A stretch of DNA of 62,000 nucleotides from Adiantum capillus-veneris (GCA_014529385.2 CM043948.1:80156760-80218759); one strand, 5' to 3'. Counted from the stretch's first letter, positions 22,372 through 33,661 are shown. Notes: a model not told the origin generated them from the letters alone. Numbers and translations are program-made.

Positions 22372-22564
22372 TGAAGTCGCGGATCGTAGAGCACCATAGA
22401 CGGAGAGTGAGAGAGACAAGGAGACACACGACACACAGATATGGGTGGGGAGACTCAAAGAGTGAGAAGCCCCCTATACACTTATGTTATGTATAAGGTA
22501 TACAAGTCAGTGGGCGCCCAGACTCTAGGTGCCCAGACAAGGCACAGGCGCCTATACCCCAACA
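22372..22564 (-). repeat. Internal inverted LTR copy
   Basis: 193 bp, reverse complement of the flanking LTRs. By eye it is closer to the 5' LTR (shared CTGACTTGTATACCTTATAC, in LTR sense) than the 3' LTR is to either. It is followed on the right by its own polypurine block (22565-22572). Confidence 0.9.
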
Positions 22565-22572
22565 ACCTCCCA

Positions 22573-22596
22573 CTTAAAGGCGACTGTGCCTTTAAG
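22573..22596 (-). repeat. Hairpin next to polypurine tract, inverted copy
   Basis: CTTAAAGGC, six-base loop, GCCTTTAAG: a perfect 9-bp stem. It lies 8 bp inside the inverted LTR. Confidence 0.85.
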
Positions 22597-23559
22597 CAAG
22601 GGAACCTAGTCTAAAGACTACAAAAGGTGAGAGAAAATCACTCTCAACCGATGCCCACTGGCTGGCTGTGATCGTGTGCATCCGGTTGTCCTGCTCCCGT
22701 GTAAGTCCATACACCACCAGACGTACCGCACACGCACTGCAAGTATGTACGTAATACCTGCATATCTCCCTCGTGCACTATGCCATGATCAATCAACAAA
22801 CGACTGACAACCCCAACTGCAAATGCTCCCACTGTCTGGAGCTGCAATATCCGGTCTCAAGATCAGCATCTCATACATGAGACCACCGAATGCCGATGCA
22901 ATGCTAGCGGGCCTTGCTAGCTCTACGGAGCATGCATCAACATATATATCCCTGGAAAAAGGCATCTCTGACTGACAATGTGTGTCAGCCACATGCATCT
23001 CTTGAATGTCCGCAAAAGACACATCAACCTGTCGTGCAACGTCAGAGCAAACCAGCTGCTCTAGGTGTCTGCTGGAAGACATATCCTGCACAAGTATGTG
23101 CCCATGCTCACTGTCGAGCATAGAAAGGAATGACTGCATAATCGCTAACATCTCAGCCTCCTCTGCAATCATCCGCTGCAAACATGACCACTCAATCTGC
23201 TATGACTCACTAGAGCTCTCATGCTCTAACTCCTTATGCATAGACTCTTGCACAACTTCCTCTTGTCGTGACTCACTAGAGCAAGACCGCTCTACCTGTC
23301 TATCCTGCATAGAAGTATCTCACACAACCGACTCTCTGCTTTGCTCAGTCCCTATCAAACCGTGTATGTCTGACTCTGTCACCTCTCTGTGTGACTGCTC
23401 AAGTCGTGCCCCAACTGTGTGCACAATGAGCTCACTACTCTGCACTCCATGCAAAGCACCCTGCAACCCATGAGCAAAAGAGACTGTTCGGGTCTCTCGC
23501 TCTCTACATGGCTGTAACAAGATTGAGACCTTATATTAGTTGTACACTAGTAGATCTTG

Positions 23560-23583
23560 CTTAAAGGCACATTGGCCTTTAAG
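23560..23583 (+). repeat. Hairpin next to polypurine tract, direct copy
   Basis: The same 9-bp stem with a different six-base loop (ACATTG versus GACTGT), followed by TGGAAGGT and the 3' LTR. The stem is kept while the loop varies, which hints at a structural role. Confidence 0.85.
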
Positions 23584-23591
23584 TGGAAGGT

Positions 23592-23785
23592 TGTTGGGGT
23601 TAAGGCTTATGTGCCTTGACAGGTCGCCCAAGTCATGGGCGCCCGCCCATTGTTACCCTATACTTATAGTGAGTATACTGTATAGGGGGAGCTGCCACTC
23701 TTTGAGTCTCTGCACCCATATCTATGTGTCGTGTGTCTCCTTCTCTCTCTCACTCTCCATATGTGGTGCTCTCCGATCCCCTTCA
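23592..23785 (+). repeat. 3' LTR of the rearranged copia element
   Basis: 194 bp, TGTTGGGG...CCCCTTCA. Clearly diverged from the 5' LTR in its first 100 bp. Confidence 0.88.
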
Positions 23786-23880
23786 CTCATTACATGTTCA
23801 ATTGTCCTTCCAAGCATATATGTGTGATGTACATGCTATGAGCTATGCATATGTCAAATCTCACCTCATTCAGAACACAT

Positions 23881-23904
23881 AGACATCATATGTGTATGAT
23901 GTCT
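23881..23904. repeat. Decayed copy of the 24-bp palindrome
   Basis: Same as the 47.8-54.0 kb palindromes except that central ACGCGT has become ATGTGT, two C-to-T changes at CpG sites. It lies upstream of the plus-strand family D copy, as the intact ones lie upstream of the minus-strand copy. Confidence 0.85.
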
Positions 23905-26068
23905 CACAACATAAAATGAGTATCAAAATGGACTTTTGTCAACTTGCATAGCATCCTCAGTCTCTTATTAGCTTGTGATTCAATTTTAAAATCATTTGGT
24001 TTGCAAGAAGCTGATCAATTGCTAGATTTAATAAAAGACACTGGTGCAACCAAAGTGTGTTGACTCTAGAAGGTGGCATGGGAAGATATATGAAGGCTAG
24101 CAGAAGCATGAAAAAGGGCTGGAGTAGCTAGGAGAATCATGGGATGACAGGTAGCAGTGGAATTGTATGCCTGATGCGGCTTATAGGCCAAGGAAGGCTC
24201 CATGAGGGGCTAATTTGGGTAGTAGATGAAAGATATACAAAGTGCATCTTTTGGGTCCAGTAACATAGAGCTTGAAGTGCTAAAGGAGCAGGTCCAGAGA
24301 GCTCACCAAACCGAGCTACAGAGCCCAAGTTATTGAAGGATAAAGTTTCAATGGATTACAGATTCTTACTGGACAAGGCAGCTCAGGGCAGGTGGTCCAA
24401 GTGAAAGTTGAGGTACAGGTGTGTAGAGCTCAATTTATGGAGACTATCCGTCTTTTCAGATTGCTCAATTTATGGAGACTATCCGTCTTTTCTGATTGCA
24501 TTTTATGGCCAGTTGAATTTTTTCTAGGGGGCGAATCTGAGCCCACTTGGCCGCATTGGAGGATGTGATAATGTTCATCATGTGGAGTTAGTACGAATCG
24601 ACAACACATCAATCGGATACTCGGACAGCTAGATGCGGTAGGACGAAGTCGAGAGGTAATGCCAAGAGGAAGGTGGCATATGTTTTTTTGTCCTTGGAGA
24701 TATCAAAGTGGGGAAAGAGAAAGGCGACTTGATGATGAAAACGGTGGGTTTCAGGTCAGTCTTCAAAGCCAGTGCATAGGCTAATGGGAAGGACCTAACA
24801 GAGTACCCAATACAAGCAAAAAAAAGAAGTGTTGTTTAAATTTAAAGGGTGGATTTTTGAGGGCCTTGGAGGCTATCCCAAGGGGGGATCACCCACGGGA
24901 TGCACCACGTGGCAAGGGTATCACCCCACATGAGCAAAAGGGCTACCAAAGCTCAAGGTATTTGAGCAGGGGCGTGCCCCATTAGGTGAGTATGATTAGG
25001 AAAGAGGGGAGCTCCCTCCTCGTTGGCTATGGCGCGTGGGAAGCGGCCCTGCTGAGCGCTGCGCGGGGCGGTCGGTGGTGGTTTTGGCCAATGGTGAGGC
25101 GACGGGGTGGCGTGCGCTCGTGTGGAGTGCTTGATGAAGTGGCAGGTCGGCGCTAAAGGTGAGTCCCGCGGCTTCGTTGGGGCCCCCAAATTTTTGAAGG
25201 AAAGAGGGAGGGCAATAGCGACCTCGCTATTGCCTCCCCCCCTCATGGAAGAAGTTGATCCTGCAGTGAAGGGAGAGCAAGGCCAAGGCCATTCAAAGAT
25301 CTAGAAAGGGAGATCAAGCAAAGCCAAAGAGAGAACTCAAAGGCCCAAGAGAAGCGAGCCGGGCGGCCGAGTTGAGCGGACATTAGGAAGATGTGTACAC
25401 CGTGCAATTGTTTCCAAAAATGAACTATGCCAAGTGCTAAGCAATGCAAAATAAATTCCAAAAAGAGCTCTAAGTGAAGTGCACGGGAGGAGAAGGACAC
25501 CCATCATTTGTTTTTTGAACCTTGTAGAGACACCACTATAAAAGAATGTAAATGTGAAAATTTGAGGGATTTTTTGCTTGAGGGTGTGATTGAAAGTTGC
25601 AAGCCTGTGTAGTGCAAATCTTGCCATTAAAGCTACATACTTGATTGTACTATTCCCCTATGCAATAATACCAAGTAATTGCCCCTATTTCTTGTGTTGC
25701 TTCTCCCCATTCCCCTCCTTTTCTCATGCTCTTTGTGTATTGGCCATTGTTTGCAGAGGGTTTGCCTGTAGCTTGAAGGGTGCTACCAAGAGGGAAGAAT
25801 CGGGGTGTTTTGTGAGTCGGAAAGGGTGAGTTGAGCAGTGTGGGTGCATTTGTGCTGCAAGGTGTTTTTTGCAAGGTGTGAGATAGTTGTTCTGTGTGCT
25901 AAAGTGGAGTTGTTAGTGCAAATTAGCCAATTCGAAGGTGTTATTTGAGAGGTTAGGGGTGCTGTGGAATCCCTGGGCTATAGAGAGGCAGATATTTTGT
26001 GTGCTGGGTGTGTTCCCTATTCCCCCTCTCCAACGCTAACTCTTGGCCTTAGAGTGCGTGCAGGATCA
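23905..26068 (+). other. Probable 5' leader of family D, plus-strand copy
   Basis: No supported gene. The last 40 bases before the ATG at 26069 match the corresponding bases before the ATG of the minus-strand D copy (GCTAACT...TT.GAGT...GCAGGATC). The stretch holds C/G-rich patches around 25000-25250 and several short open stretches without motifs. No D-type 5' LTR was found here. Confidence 0.45.
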
Positions 26069-28327
26069 ATGAAAGACAATAAATCACCAGTAAAGAAGAA
26101 AAGGATTGCCTTCAAATATATCATTGCAGCAGCAAAGCCATTCACAATTCCCATTGAAACATTGAAGCCGACCAAAGCATGGATGGACGAAACAACTCTC
26201 GAAACACATGGCATAAAGCTGTACCAAGGGAATTTTTGAGATCCACAAGGCAATATTGTGTATGTGTTGATGATCCCAAGGGAACTCATTGAATATGCAA
26301 GCAAAGAAGACATCATCAATCACCTGGAAAGAGTAGATTTTCATGGATTCTTTACATCAACTGACAAGAGTTTATTTGCAAAGAGTCTATGAGCTGACTA
26401 CCACAATCAACAAAGATGGCAAAGCCGTCCTCACCACACTTAAGGGAGAAAGTAAAGAAGTGACCATTACACCTCAGCTTATTGTAGATGCGTTGGGATT
26501 ACACAACGATGGTAGCTCAGTCAGAGAAAGAAAAGACACAGTGGAGGTTTACTCTCAGAAGAAAACCAAACCAATATTTGAAGACATGGAAGACCCAAGA
26601 GCCATCAAAATTTTCAAATTATACAACCAGATTTTCCATATCTGCAACCATAGGCCACAAAAGTACACTACACCACCTCATGCCATTGCCACAACCTTCA
26701 CTTGGGCACTGAGAAGCAGTGTACCAAAGGATGTGAATTATGCCCAATATATACATGAACAGGTAGTGGGCTTGGGAGCTGATAAGCCCAAATACATTGG
26801 TGGCGCAAAAATCTTGACGAAAATTGCATATGACGCTATCGAAGAAAGAGAACAATGGCCAGACCCATTGACTCAGAATGAGTGGCTAAGGCTTAAAGAA
26901 GATGCAAAAGATGAACCATCAGTGGCACCACCTGTCTTGACAAGGCTTCAAAAAAGCTACAAAGAATGCCAGAAGAAAAATCTGAAGAGCCACCAAAAAA
27001 GAAAGGAAACATAATAATGACTAGGGAAGAGAAACCAAAAGAGACCACAAGAAAAAAGGCGGATCGCATCAAAAGATTGATCACAAAATTCAAGGTTGAG
27101 CAGGCACTAAAGGGTGATTTTGAGGAGTATTGGGTACTAGACCCAAAGAAAATTGGCAGAAGTTCCTCTCGACCCTTAGAAGATCAATTCAATCACTATA
27201 TCCAGGCATATGAGAGGGTGATAGAATAGCAAATCTAGAGCCTTTCACTACTGAGGAATTTCAAGATATTATGAGGAAGCTGCAAGATCTTGAAGCACAG
27301 GGAGAAGAGGAAAAGAGTCCAAGGTGGAGGGAGGTAGCAAAACTCCACCAGTGTCTCCCTGCCAAAGGAAAAGGAAATGAACAAAATATGCACCTATGAT
27401 GATCTCCTCAAAGCTGGATATATGACATCGGATGCTTTTGAGGCTGTATATGGCACTTCTATTATGCCATGAACTGCAAACAAAGAATAAAAAGCCGAGG
27501 AGAAGCCACAACACCATGATACTCAAAGGAGAGCACCATAAGTGCATTTATCACTGCCTAGAGTACCAAGATTGGTACAAATCCCACCAGTGCCAAGTTG
27601 GAGGCCTCTGGAAAGACCATGGTGCCCTCCTGAAGTGGGGGTGCTACTCAGCATGGGCCACCAAGTCCCCCTGACTGGACAACTACCTAGGCCAACAACT
27701 CAGAGTGTGGTAGCGGAAAATGAAGAAGAAGTGAGAGCTACCCACTAAATTTTTTATAGAATCAGAATCAGATCTCTCACTGTGGTGGAGGAAAATAGGA
27801 TGCTCAAGGTGAGAGAGGAAAAGTTGATAGGAGAGCATGACAACCTCACCAAAGAACTACAAAGAGCTATTTAGAGAGCAAAAAGCTCAGAGAGAGAGCA
27901 AGAAGCACAAAGCAAGATTCTGAAGCAAGCAAAAGCAAAAAATGATACCCTCACCCTCTAGATGGTTGAGATATCTAAAGAGATTGCAAATCTGCAAGAA
28001 GACAAAAGATGAGCTGGAGTCAGCTTGAGATGAGATAATAGAGCTTAAGAACAAATTAGAGCTCCAAGAGTTAACCATACAAAGGCTAAGAGGGACCCCA
28101 AGGTCTGCAAGAGCAAGTGTAAGAGAAGACAGTGAAGCAATATAGGCCTTGGAAGCTCAGATCATGGCACTTTAGAAAGAGCTGAAATTAGAGCAAAGAC
28201 AAATATTTCCCATAGCAGAAGGCTCCTTGATAGTTATAGAAAGACTCAAGAAAGAGGATCAAGAGGTCCAAGAAGAGAATAACCACTTGAACCATCAATT
28301 CGAAACACTGCAAGAGATTCTAGCTAG
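26069..28327 (+). pseudogene. Family D protein, N-terminal half (decayed copy)
   Basis: Homologue of the protein on the minus strand at 47676-44403. From the ATG at 26069 it reads KPFTIPIETLKPTKAWMDE, a stop at about 26237, then after a frameshift RVYELTTTINKDGKAVLTTL, ITPQLIVDALGLHNDGSSVR, KYTTPPHAIATTFTWALRS and NYAQYIHEQVVG (26343-27014), all matching the minus-strand copy position by position. Lys/Glu-rich and coiled-coil text follows with many stops to 28327, where a solo LTR is inserted. Function unknown. The first conserved region resembles plant transposon-associated proteins of the PF20167 type in general style, which I could not verify. Confidence 0.8.
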
Positions 28328-29929
28328 TGATGGCCGTTTTTCGGCTCTCCATAATTGCCATAGTAAGTTACTCCACCCTACCAAATTCACCCAAACGCTA
28401 TGGCTATCCCTACCATTTCACTGTACATAGGCGTGTGTGAGTTAGGGGGCTTTTCCCATATCTTCTTAAAAACCCTCAGCTAGCTAGTCACTGGGCTAGT
28501 TGAGCCAAAAAAATAAAAATAATAAAAAAATAAAAGTATATTATGGCCTCTTTGTGTGTAAATATTCATTGTATATATGGCCTAAATATAGGGATTTTTT
28601 ATAATTATTTTGGTATTTTACTTAAATATTTCTACTTAGGTGTGTGTTTTATTAAACCTATGGACACCTTCTTTCATCCTCTTACACCATAATTATATTT
28701 TTTTCCAATATGTACATACTCTAACCTCATATTTTTCCTTTATACAAATCACTCCCATATTTTCACCCTCACCCTCGTGAAAACAAAAAATTGATTTCTA
28801 CTCATTGGTTACGTTTATTATATTATTTACTTGTATACCTTTTCCTATTTCACCAAAAAAAAAATTAAGGAGGGACCATATCATATGATTTCAATATCTT
28901 TCCATATCCATAACTCCTCCATATTTTTATTATTATTTTTACTCATTATTCTAACACCATGTGCTCATTGAGCTAAAGTCCATGAGTAGTCCATATACTA
29001 GTCCCACCATGTATATATTTCTTTATTCACCAATAATCCTCCTCCATGCATAGGTCAAGGGAAACTTGGATGCTTTGTATTATAATATGACAAAGGAGGG
29101 GCTCACTCTTGGATGCATTGTACAAATTCAACAAAGGAGGGGGCCACTAAAAGACTTTTACAGGCATAAAAACAGGCTTTTTGGTGAGAATTTTGGCACC
29201 TATCGCCACTCCGAATTTGGAGCAGTGGTCAAAAGAGAAAATGTAGCCCACGCTCTGAATAATCACCTCAAATTTTTTCATGATTTTTGGAGCTACCAGC
29301 AATGAGCTATGATGTTTTGAGTGGACCCCATTCTGCCCACTTTTCTCACAAGTAGCCCTTAGCCTTCTCTCACCCTTCCACACACCTACTCACTCTTACA
29401 CATCCCTCCCTCTCCTTCCCTCACTCAAACCTGCAATTTCCATGGCTTCTCCCACCCTCTTCACCATTACCCTTCTCTCTCATCCCTATAGTTCTTTTAT
29501 GAACCTCTACATACATACACCATCTCTATGCCTCTCTCTATTATCTCCAAAGTACAATTCCATCTTAACCCTTATATATATACATAAATTCAGCATTTGT
29601 ACCATGATTAACCTCTGCAAATCAAGAGATCTCATCAACGAAATTACCATTTTCATCATGATAATCAACCTTGGCGGTGGTGGCGTAAAGAAGAGAAGAC
29701 GAAGAAGAAGATCGATAGTCATTTTGAGAACCTACACAAGTAAGTCCAAAACATCTTCAAGCTTCACCATCACAAGGATTTGCTCACTTCATTCAACCAT
29801 CCACCTCATTCTACACATTGTAAATGTAACATTAACTTTCTAGTGATTACTAACCACTAACATACTAACACAAAATAGCCTTTGACCTAACCATAAAAGA
29901 CACCTCGCCTCAAGACATGTGTATAGTGA

Positions 29930-29930
29930 T

Positions 29931-29957
<27 letters not shown>
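29930..29957. repeat. (TC)n tract in the solo LTR
   Basis: TCTCTCTC run upstream of the TATA box. Confidence 0.8.
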
Positions 29958-29962
<5 letters not shown>

Positions 29963-30135
29963 CCCTTACTTACTTTCACCTTATCTACAATCAATAATGC
30001 TCTCTTTTGAGCCCACGCCCATGACTCAAGCAGACAAAGAAGGCCCGCAATGTTTTGATATTCAAAAAAATCATAATCCTGATTTGTTAGCTTGTAAATT
30101 AGGATTTCCAATAATCTTTATGAGGGGTCTCCAAC

Positions 30136-30146
30136 CTATAAATAGG
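30136..30146 (+). promoter_or_regulatory. Solo LTR TATA box
   Basis: CTATAAATAGG, about 210 bp before AATAAA (30347-30352). Same layout as in the Tat-like LTRs. Confidence 0.65.
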
Positions 30147-30987
30147 CCCCTCTCCTTCTTGTAAAACAACCTCCAACATCTCACATAGCACCCCAACACT
30201 CTATGCGTGAGGAGAGACTTAGGTGTAGCAACCACTTGTGAGCTTCACTCTTGGTGTGAGAGAAGCCTTCAAGCTACACATTGCAAGTGAGAGAGCGTGA
30301 GTTCCTCAAATCTCAAAACCACTATTGTATATGCTCCTTCATCATCAATAAATTGAGGTTTGGTGCATCAAAGGCATGATTCGACGTTCGAATCTTCATC
30401 CTTCCATTTGTGCAATACGGTTTGGTGAATTCAAGGTGACTTGTGTATTTGAGTTTTTATCGGTTGATCTTGATTTTAAAAAGTGTTTTAGTGTGTTTTT
30501 CATTGCCAGTTTTGTGTCCATTGTAAGAGGGTATTGTGGTGAGAGGTCTCCCACACCCTAAGACAGTGTGTGTGTGTTTTGGCAATGTTTTAGCAATCAC
30601 TAAGCATTGAGTGAGTTTATACAAGTTCTACGATAGCATCATAACGAACCATCTCCATTTGCAAGTCACAAATAAGGTATTACACACGATCCTTTCCTCT
30701 CTCTCTTCCCTTTGCTCTAGCTCTCTCTGGTCCAGTTTGTGTGTGTCTTGGTGTGAGGTTGCTTGTGTGTGTTGTGTGGTGCATCTTCTTGGTTGTGCCA
30801 AAATCTCTCTTGCGTCCTAGTTCGCATACCATAACTAGGTGGTGCCCCTATCTTGTTTGTGTTTGGCTGTGGGTTTGTTGTTTTGTTGTGCTTGTGGTTG
30901 CCCCAGCGCCAATTGAGCAGCACGAGAGCCTTGAGGGGTGTTTAGAGGTCGCCTTTCTTGTTGCCCGCCCCAGACCGCCTCACTAGC

Positions 30988-32092
30988 AATGCAGAGGAAG
31001 CCACCAAAAGAGACAAGATAATATAGTAGCAACTGGTAGAATTAAGACAAGAGGTGGAGAGAGCCAGAGGTCAAGATAGAGATCTGGGTCGAAGTGACTC
31101 AGGAATCAATGCTTGACAAGAACCAATGGAGACTCCAAAAATATCTGAGGAACCTGTGTTGGTGGAGAAACCTCCACAAATTCACAAAGAAGCGTAGGAG
31201 TTGACAGTGGATGACGAGGCCTGTCTCCAAAGTTTGATCGAGAAAGCCATTGAAGAAGGTTTTAGAGCAGTGATAGAATGGGATTAGAGGATGCTACACT
31301 CTATGGGAGTGCTATGGCTAGATACAAATGTCATTAGAGAAGAGTGGATGCATCCATCCCTCCCTTACCCTTTGCTCAAGTATGAAATGTTCACTGTAAA
31401 GAAAAGAATTCAAGCAAAGGAGACAACACCACTATTTGAGGGAGACATCAAAGATCAAGCAGTCTCTAAGAGAATACTAGACTCACAAGAAAAGTGTAGA
31501 AAAGGTTGGATCACAAAGTATCCGACATACCTAGTATGTTTGGTTGATACACCAAAGTCAATATGAGATGATGCCTCTTTCTGCCCAGTATGGAGGATGA
31601 GAACCCGGAAAGACCACTCAAGACTTTTGGAGAAGCACCCAACTTGGATTAATTACCCTAAGCTTCCACCACCCAAAGAAGTATAGAGAATAAGTGGGAC
31701 TTATATGGTGAAAACCCTAATGGGTGCTATTAAGCTCTTCATTGGCTCTCTTGATTTGACATGGGTAATGCTTAGGAAGATATGCAAAACATTGCTAGCA
31801 TGCATCGAGGTGTTTGTGCTGCACAAAGCTACAAACTCAAATCTGATATCAACGGGTGACACTCTCCTCAAATTTTCTTAGGACCTCTCCACTCAACCAT
31901 TGCCACAAGTGCTACACCACTTCTACCAACGCTTGATGTGTTTACCTAGCTTCCACATGCAAGACTTTGAAGAGGCTTTCTACATTGGACATTTTACATA
32001 TGAAGGCAAAATTTTTGGACCAACGATGAGCATCGGCAACATTAGATATGAATCCTAATTGAAGATGGTTAAGCGAGTGGGGTTCTATTGAG
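30988..32092 (+). pseudogene. Family D protein, C-terminal half (decayed copy)
   Basis: Continuation after the solo LTR. It matches the 388-codon piece of the minus-strand copy: LDTNVIREEWMHPSLPYPLL, VSKRILDSQEKCRKGWITKY, PTYLVCLVDTPKSI, then beyond a stop KHPTWINYPKLPPPKE, TYMVKTLMGAIKLFIGS, MLRKICKTLLACIEVF, PSFHMQDFEEAFYIGHFTYE and IFGPTMSIGNIRYES. The C-terminus ends VGFY followed by TGA. Stops and substitutions are scattered, but reading phase is kept over long stretches, so constraint probably acted before decay. Confidence 0.8.
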
Positions 32093-32144
32093 CAAAAGAA
32101 CGGACTAAAGACTAGACAAAGACATGGAACAGTCATGTAAGGGA

Positions 32145-32167
32145 TGACATGGACGTGGAGGGGGAAG
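32145..32167 (+). other. Family D polypurine tract
   Basis: GACATGGACGTGGAGGGGGA immediately before the LTR. The same GACA-Y-G(A/G)ACG/TGAATGCGG(A)-type purine block precedes the LTRs at 38655 and 44353 (minus strand). Confidence 0.75.
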
Positions 32168-32273
32168 TGTTGACTGATGGCACACTGAGAAGGATCACCC
32201 ATTTTTTGTAATATTTAATGATGATAGATATGAGATATTATTTTTGATGGGAATGTTCCTCTCAAGAGGAACG

Positions 32274-32281
32274 TATATAAG
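32274..32281 (+). promoter_or_regulatory. Family D LTR TATA box
   Basis: TATATAAG within a block conserved in the minus-strand D LTR (TATATAAG there at 44124-44117). Confidence 0.7.
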
Positions 32282-32354
32282 CCAAAGTTTTGTAACCCTA
32301 AAGAGTCTTTTGAATTAATCAATCTTTGTGTTTTCTATGTGTAGTGTCTGTGTG

Positions 32355-32357
<3 letters not shown>

Positions 32358-32419
<62 letters not shown>
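32358..32419. repeat. (GA)n microsatellite inside D LTR
   Basis: About 31 GA units, about 80 bp downstream of the TATA box. A shorter GA/CT tract is at the same place in the other D LTRs (44030-44050, 38336-38356, 33418-33440). Confidence 0.95.
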
Positions 32420-32421
<2 letters not shown>

Positions 32422-32790
32422 GAGGTCTTATCTTTTTTCTATGCACACTACATAGCATCCATTGCAAAGCCGACACCACCAACAAGTTAGCAAGGGCGAG
32501 TGCTACTCATCGATGCCAAGCTTGCGGTGTTTCAGTTCCGTCCCCACGAGGTGAGTTCCCACGAGCTTCTGAGTGAGTTATCTTGCAAATTGCATGTCTG
32601 TTTTGCGAGTTCTTCATACCAGTAGGTTCAAGGAAATAAGAGCTACACATTAGGATCATACAACAAGTTGAGAATCGGTGACCTATAATAGACTACCTCT
32701 CTTCATACATGTTTGTTGCACCTACTGGTCACGAGTGAGACATAAGGTTAGAGTCCATAGGGTAAAGGTCACTAGAGGATTGTTGCAGGA

Positions 32791-33470
32791 GTGAATCACA
32801 CCACCCATAAAGTGCATGCAACACAACCTAGATCAACATAATTTCAATCAAGGACACAAATGGCATGATAGGTGCATGGAAGAAATCTCTTTAGCTTGTC
32901 ACTCACAGGCTGAGACCATCCACGCATACAACACTCTGGAAGGCTAACTAAACCACAATTTAGAATCTCACTGCTCTCAACCACACCACCCAACCTACAT
33001 ACACACAAACAAAAGGAAACTCGCTATATTTTCACGAAACTTAAGGAACACCATCCCCTCACTAGGATACACCTGTCCCAAAGCCCTTACACTCAAAACC
33101 CTCACTCTAGACCCATCTGCAAAAAATGCATATAAAGACAGAGCCAAAATTCTCAAGTGCTCAAAACTAAAATCTATGAGTACATAAGCGTAGTTTATGT
33201 CACCACAATTCTATTGACTACTTGCAAGCAAAAAACAAAGATCATTTGATACACTTACAACAACCACAAATGGCTCGTAGATGCATCAACACGTGTGTTC
33301 CATCTTGCGTGGAATGCTTGGCGTTCTCACGTAGCTCTCACGGAGCCTAGCACAATGGTGTTGTTGGTTCTCCAATGCGATGAGCGAGCGGAGAGTAGCA
33401 CCAGGATGAAGCTCACGCTCTCTTTCTTTCTCTCTCACACACAGTTCGACAACAACTTTTTGGCTAGCTA
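32791..33470 (-). repeat. Partial family D LTR, opposite orientation
   Basis: Matches 37725-38400 on the same strand reading (AAGTGCATGCAA.CAC, GAAACTTAAGGAACACCATC, GGATACACCTGTCCC, GTGGAATGCTTGGCGTT, CTCTCACACACAG). It therefore meets the 32168-32790 LTR tail to tail. The part homologous to 38400-38655, with the LTR start, is missing. Confidence 0.75.
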
Positions 33471-33661
33471 GGGGTTAGACCTTTTTTTTTTGGAAACCAT
33501 TAGCTTGTTTTTTTGGAAACCAGTAGTTTGTACTCTCTATGAATAGCCTCTTGACAAAGTTTAGCTTGATTTGGACTTGCATTTGGCTTTACAAGCTACT
33601 TTTTGGATTTCAGTCTAGAGAATGACTGATGGGCATCAATGGCACCTTCAAGCTACCAAAA

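Larger units (their letters stand above)
22565..23591. other. Segment between inverted LTR and 3' LTR, unrecognised content
   Basis: 1.03 kb bounded by inverted copies of the hairpin plus polypurine block. It is rich in CTCACTAGAGC and CATGCTCTA words. A 130-codon minus-strand open stretch (23181-22789) contains EEAEMLAIMQSFLSMLDSEH and HLEQLVCSDVARQVDVSF. It has no domain I know. Being on the minus strand, it would be in sense with the inverted LTR. A plus-strand Ser/Cys-rich stretch (23006-23473) overlaps it and looks like a shadow. Confidence 0.45.
20438..23785 (+). mobile_element. Rearranged copia-derived element with three LTRs
   Basis: A 3.35-kb unit bounded by direct LTRs (20438-20629 and 23592-23785) and by a perfect 5-bp duplication CTCAT (20433-20437 and 23786-23790). 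A third LTR copy, in reverse orientation, lies in the middle (22372-22564). The left part has a Met-tRNA-type primer site and the start of a copia gag. The right part is bounded on both sides by the same hairpin plus polypurine block, in inverted orientation. No protease, integrase or reverse transcriptase is present. The matching duplication suggests the whole unit was inserted in this form, or was rearranged later without touching its ends. Confidence 0.82.
28328..30982 (+). mobile_element. 2.65-kb solo LTR, Tat-like
   Basis: The insert interrupts the family D frame. It begins TGATGGCC, ends CCGCCTCA, and is flanked by CTAG (28324-28327 and 30983-30986); a 5-bp reading CTAGC is possible if the LTR starts at 28325. 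It shares with the LTR of the 7.8-17.0 kb element the TGATGG start, a TATA-AATAAA layout, GCGTCCTAG...CTAGGTGGTGCCCC near the end, and GTTTTAGAGG-like text before the terminus. There is no internal coding region and no second LTR, so recombination between LTRs probably removed the body. Several short open stretches inside are not genes. Confidence 0.75.
32168..32790 (+). repeat. Family D 3' LTR (plus-strand copy)
   Basis: Begins TGTTGACTGATGG after the polypurine tract. It shares with the minus-strand D LTR (44353-43397) the block TATATAAGCCAAAGTTTTGT, a long GA tract, and AGAGCTACACATTAG. The end is set by the switch to an oppositely oriented D LTR at about 32790, so the right border is approximate. 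Confidence 0.75.

Noticed and set aside
23006-23473. 155-codon Ser/Cys-rich plus-strand frame
   Set aside because: It overlaps a more regular minus-strand frame and its composition follows from CTCACTAGAGC-type repeats.
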